Part shown: one piece after another, positions 14,672 through 16,836 of the stretch | Position numbering within the stretch: position 1 is the first letter of the stretch | Layout of the letters: each line of letters opens with the position of its first letter | Origin: Bacillota bacterium | GTDB taxonomy: Bacteria > Bacillota > Clostridia > Saccharofermentanales > UBA5734 | Assembly: GCA_023438965.1 (NCBI GenBank) | Contig: JAEXPB010000034.1 | Coordinates: 1 to 16,836 of the forward strand | Length of the DNA: 16,836 bases | Direction: 5' to 3' | Position numbers and translations under genes: made by a program | The notes under the pieces: generated by a model | Databases searched by the model: none | The model's input: only the letters and a program-made list of their open reading frames with translations | Told to the model about the DNA's origin: nothing

Positions 14672-14680
14672 TGGTATGAT
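14672..14680 (+). promoter_or_regulatory. Extended -10 promoter of the DUF5060/DUF4038 glycosidase gene
   Basis: TGG-TATGAT (14672-14680) is an extended -10 element, with the start near 14687. The hexamer at the -35 position is ATCATA (14652-14657), an exact inverted copy of TATGAT; the same two half-sites make up the ends of the GntR palindrome at 13730-13747. This could be a weaker, split GntR site, but six-base matches can be chance. Confidence 0.45.
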
Positions 14681-14720
14681 TCTGCCTGCTTGCCCATGAA
14701 TCTCTGAGGAGGAACCAACC

Positions 14721-16400
14721 ATGCAGACCATCGCCAAATGGGAAATTTTCGAACTGGAACTGCCTGCCGAAGGCGACTGGGCCAATCCGTTTATAGACGT
14801 CGACCTGCGTGCCGAGTTTAGCAGCGGCGCGCGCCAATATGCCGTGGACGGATTTTACGACGGCGAGCAGGATGGGCGCCATGTCTGGCGGCTGCGCTTC
14901 GCGCCGATGGCCGAGGGGGAGTGGCAGTACCGGACCATCGCCAACCATCCTGCCCTCGACGGTCGCACCGGTTCTTTCCGGTGCACCGGCCCGGTGTCCC
15001 GCGGCGGCTTGACCGTCAGTCCGCATCATGCCAATTGGTTCAGCCGCGAAGACGGTCTGCCGCAGCTGATCGTCAATGAAGGCTGGTATCCGCATCCGGC
15101 CAACGGCCGCTTTTTCGCCCATGAGGACGTTGATTACCAGCAGCCGTCCGAGGACGATATGCAGACCTATTTCCAAGTCTTGGCCGACCATGGGGTCAAT
15201 CTGGTGATCGACATCGCCCAGCTGTTCGCCCGGCAGTCCACCGTGACCGACACTTCCTTCCGCTGGCCCTGGCGGGTGGTTGATGCGGCGAACAATCAAT
15301 TCGACAAAGACCGCTTCAACCTGGACTACTATCAACGTCTGGACCGGTTCCTGACCTATGCCCGGGAGAAACAGATCTTCTTCGCCATGGAGCTTCTGTA
15401 CGACAATTCGGTCGTCCGGCCGCGCGAGTGGTCGCATCACCCGGTCAACCAGCAGAACGGCGGCTGGCTGGCCGGTAACGCGAACGGTACCGGCTGGGAT
15501 GTGATGTTTGACCTGGCCAACCGCGAGCATGTCCGGTACACCGGCCGTTACCTGCGCTATACGATCGCCCGCTGCGCCGCCTATTGGAACCTGGTCTGGT
15601 CGGTCGGGTCAGAGAACGGCAACCTGATCCGCCTGCCCCAGGAATGGCTGCCTTTTGCCTTGTTTCCGGCCGAGAAAGCCGCTGCCTGGTACAATCACTG
15701 GGGCGATTTCATCGCCCGCCACGATCCGTACGGCCGGCTGCGCTCCTTCGGCGATGCCGGCAAGCAGCCGCTGCTGGTGACCAACACGCACAACAATTTC
15801 ATCATCACCCAGGATCCGCGCAATTATCCCAAAGACGACGCCGACGCCTACTACCGGACAATGAACGCCTTTGGCGAGGAATTCTGGTATTATGGCCGGC
15901 CGGTGGTCATCGGCGAGATGACGGCCGGCACGGGCGGCCATTACGACATGGAGCGCCGGCTGTACTGGATCGGCCTGACCAGCGGTTACAGCATGGGCCG
16001 GGCGGACCGGCATTTCGGGCTGATCGCGGATGGAAAAATGATCGAAAGTTCGAAATTCAAGGTGGACGGCGTGCCGCCGATTTACGCCGACCTGCGGCGG
16101 CTGGCCGACTTCCTCACAACCCGGCAGGTCCGCTGGTGGCGCATGAAACCCAGCGACGAGCTGCTGGAGGCGCAGGAGAGCCTGGTCTTCTGCCTGGCGG
16201 CGCAGGATGAGGAGTACCTGATCTACTTCGTCCATGGCGGCAAGGCCCTGCTCACGATACCGGCGGCGGATTTCGAATGGTTCAACCCGCGGACCGGCGA
16301 GACCGCCGGCAAGGGATTCACGATCGCCGGTCCGAAGACGTTCGCGGCGCCGGACGGCGAGGACTGGGTCCTGCATCTGAAAGATCGCGGGAAAGGATGA
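14721..16400 (+). CDS. DUF5060/DUF4038-type glycoside hydrolase (apiosidase-like)
   Basis: A 559-residue three-domain protein. Residues ~5-90 form an Ig-like DUF5060 domain (WEIFELELPAEGDWANPFID, then GFYDGEQDGRHVWRLRFAP). Residues ~100-440 form a TIM barrel of the DUF4038 kind (SREDGLPQLIVNEGWYP at the start), with likely catalytic acids E298 in WSVGSEN and E399 in VIGEMTAG. Residues ~455-555 are the beta-sandwich usually labelled collagen-binding-like (WFNPRTGET, then FAAPDGEDWVLHL). Relatives include GH140 apiosidases acting on plant rhamnogalacturonan II. No signal peptide is visible, so a cytoplasmic role on imported oligosaccharides is likely. The start ATG 14721 follows GAGGAGG. It is downstream of a GntR regulator, probably its controller. 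The exact sugar released is unknown. Confidence 0.85.
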   Translation: MQTIAKWEIFELELPAEGDWANPFIDVDLRAEFSSGARQYAVDGFYDGEQDGRHVWRLRFAPMAEGEWQYRTIANHPALDGRTGSFRCTGPVSRGGLTVSPHHANWFSREDGLPQLIVNEGWYPHPANGRFFAHEDVDYQQPSEDDMQTYFQVLADHGVNLVIDIAQLFARQSTVTDTSFRWPWRVVDAANNQFDKDRFNLDYYQRLDRFLTYAREKQIFFAMELLYDNSVVRPREWSHHPVNQQNGGWLAGNANGTGWDVMFDLANREHVRYTGRYLRYTIARCAAYWNLVWSVGSENGNLIRLPQEWLPFALFPAEKAAAWYNHWGDFIARHDPYGRLRSFGDAGKQPLLVTNTHNNFIITQDPRNYPKDDADAYYRTMNAFGEEFWYYGRPVVIGEMTAGTGGHYDMERRLYWIGLTSGYSMGRADRHFGLIADGKMIESSKFKVDGVPPIYADLRRLADFLTTRQVRWWRMKPSDELLEAQESLVFCLAAQDEEYLIYFVHGGKALLTIPAADFEWFNPRTGETAGKGFTIAGPKTFAAPDGEDWVLHLKDRGKG

Positions 16401-16462
16401 TCCGGGCTTAATCATTGACCTGCAGGTCCACGAAAACGAGCTGATCCGCTGCTTCGCCGTGC

Positions 16463-16836
16463 TTACCGCACCCGCAGCTCTAGCGCCCAGTCCTGGGCGT
16501 CCGGCGCCGTGAACGGAACCAGGCCGCCAGCTTGAACGGTCCCGGCCGGCGATCGCTCGCTTGTGCGCGGATCGAGCCATTCAGCCGTGATCTCGCCGGC
16601 TCCGAGCCGGCTGGTGTCGATCCGGACGGTGCGGCCGCGATAGAGATAGCAGATGGCAAAGCCGGGACCCCGGAAAGCGGCGACCCGGTCGTACCGGTCA
16701 CCGGAATCCGGCGAGAGGAAAAGGTCGGGTTCGCCCGCCGCAAAGGGCAGCGCGGTGATCAGGCTGGCCAGGTGCTGCATCTGGGCCGCGCCCGGATCAT
16801 GGATCGCATCGTTCCAGAGGCGGGTGCAGCCATAGG
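16463..16836 (-). CDS. DUF4038-type glycosidase, C-terminal part (5' end outside window)
   Basis: The minus-strand frame is open from the window end to TAA-type stop at 16463 and continues before the ATG at 16780 with YGCTRLWNDAIHDPGAAQM, so that ATG is internal. The visible ~124 residues contain the end of a DUF4038-type barrel (PGAAQMQHLASLITALPF) and the C-terminal beta-sandwich (FAICYLYRGRTVRID, EWLDPRTSE, FTAPDAQDWALEL). This resembles the last domain of the preceding glycosidase but is on the opposite strand and clearly diverged, so the window holds two members of the superfamily pointing at each other, 62 bp apart. Function is inferred only from this domain. Confidence 0.8.
   Translation of the reverse strand, partial: YGCTRLWNDAIHDPGAAQMQHLASLITALPFAAGEPDLFLSPDSGDRYDRVAAFRGPGFAICYLYRGRTVRIDTSRLGAGEITAEWLDPRTSERSPAGTVQAGGLVPFTAPDAQDWALELRVR

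Noticed and set aside
16417..16428. Palindrome GACCTGCAGGTC between convergent genes
   Set aside because: Twelve bases with no loop and no T-tail; may be chance in GC-rich DNA.
14508..16580. Long minus-strand open frames opposite the glycosidase gene (14508-15530, 15609-16580)
   Set aside because: They are antisense frames kept open by GC-rich codon bias, with no domain sense and no ribosome binding sites.

Overview
The window looks like chromosomal DNA of an anaerobic, Firmicutes/Clostridia-type bacterium. Reasons: strong AGGAGG-type ribosome binding sites before almost every gene, a BlaI/M56 repressor-receptor pair, an anaerobic radical-SAM sulfatase maturase, a small hydrophobic peptide gene of the kind seen in Gram-positive type I toxin-antitoxin loci, and perfect intrinsic terminators. 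The DNA is GC-rich, except for an AT-rich island at about 3.8-4.2 kb. No species is claimed. No rRNA, tRNA or CRISPR array is visible.

Layout. 1-1743 (+): two tandem paralogous sialidase-like (BNR/Asp-box propeller) proteins, the first cut by the window edge, closed by a terminator at 1841-1873. 2058-3668 (+): an FGGY sugar kinase behind an extended -10 promoter and a ~110-nt leader, closed by a perfect 12-bp terminator. 3730-4250: AT-rich intergenic island with an overlooked 24-residue membrane-peptide gene (TTG start at 3922), a hairpin overlapping its stop codon and a converging antisense promoter; I interpret it as a type I toxin-antitoxin locus. 4255-7356: divergent pair of a GH127 beta-L-arabinofuranosidase-like enzyme (-) and an AraC-family regulator (+). 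7380-9145 (-): BlaI-type repressor and M56 (BlaR1-like) membrane metalloprotease with an unfamiliar C-terminal sensor domain, under a promoter carrying two 16-bp dyad operators. 9397-10710 (+): a double flavodoxin-fold oxidoreductase interrupted by an in-frame TAG. 10714-11838 (-): anaerobic sulfatase-maturating radical-SAM/SPASM enzyme. 11840-12045: a compact set of direct and inverted repeats between divergent promoters. 12046-13588 (+): a J-domain protein followed by a TIM-barrel-like protein interrupted by an in-frame TGA at codon 22. 13894-16400 (+): a FadR-type GntR regulator with an 18-bp perfect palindrome on its own promoter, and a DUF5060/DUF4038-type glycosidase. 16463-end (-): the C-terminal part of a second DUF4038-type glycosidase.

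Together the genes describe a plant- or host-glycan scavenging locus. Exo-acting enzymes (sialidase-like, arabinofuranosidase, two apiosidase-like proteins) without signal peptides on the complete ones would trim imported oligosaccharides in the cytoplasm. The kinase would feed a released sugar into metabolism, and AraC and GntR regulators would control separate sub-operons. The sulfatase maturase hints at sulfated substrates, although no sulfatase lies in the window. The most unusual parts are the cryptic toxin locus, the two genes with in-frame stops, and the repeat cluster at 11.9-12.0 kb.
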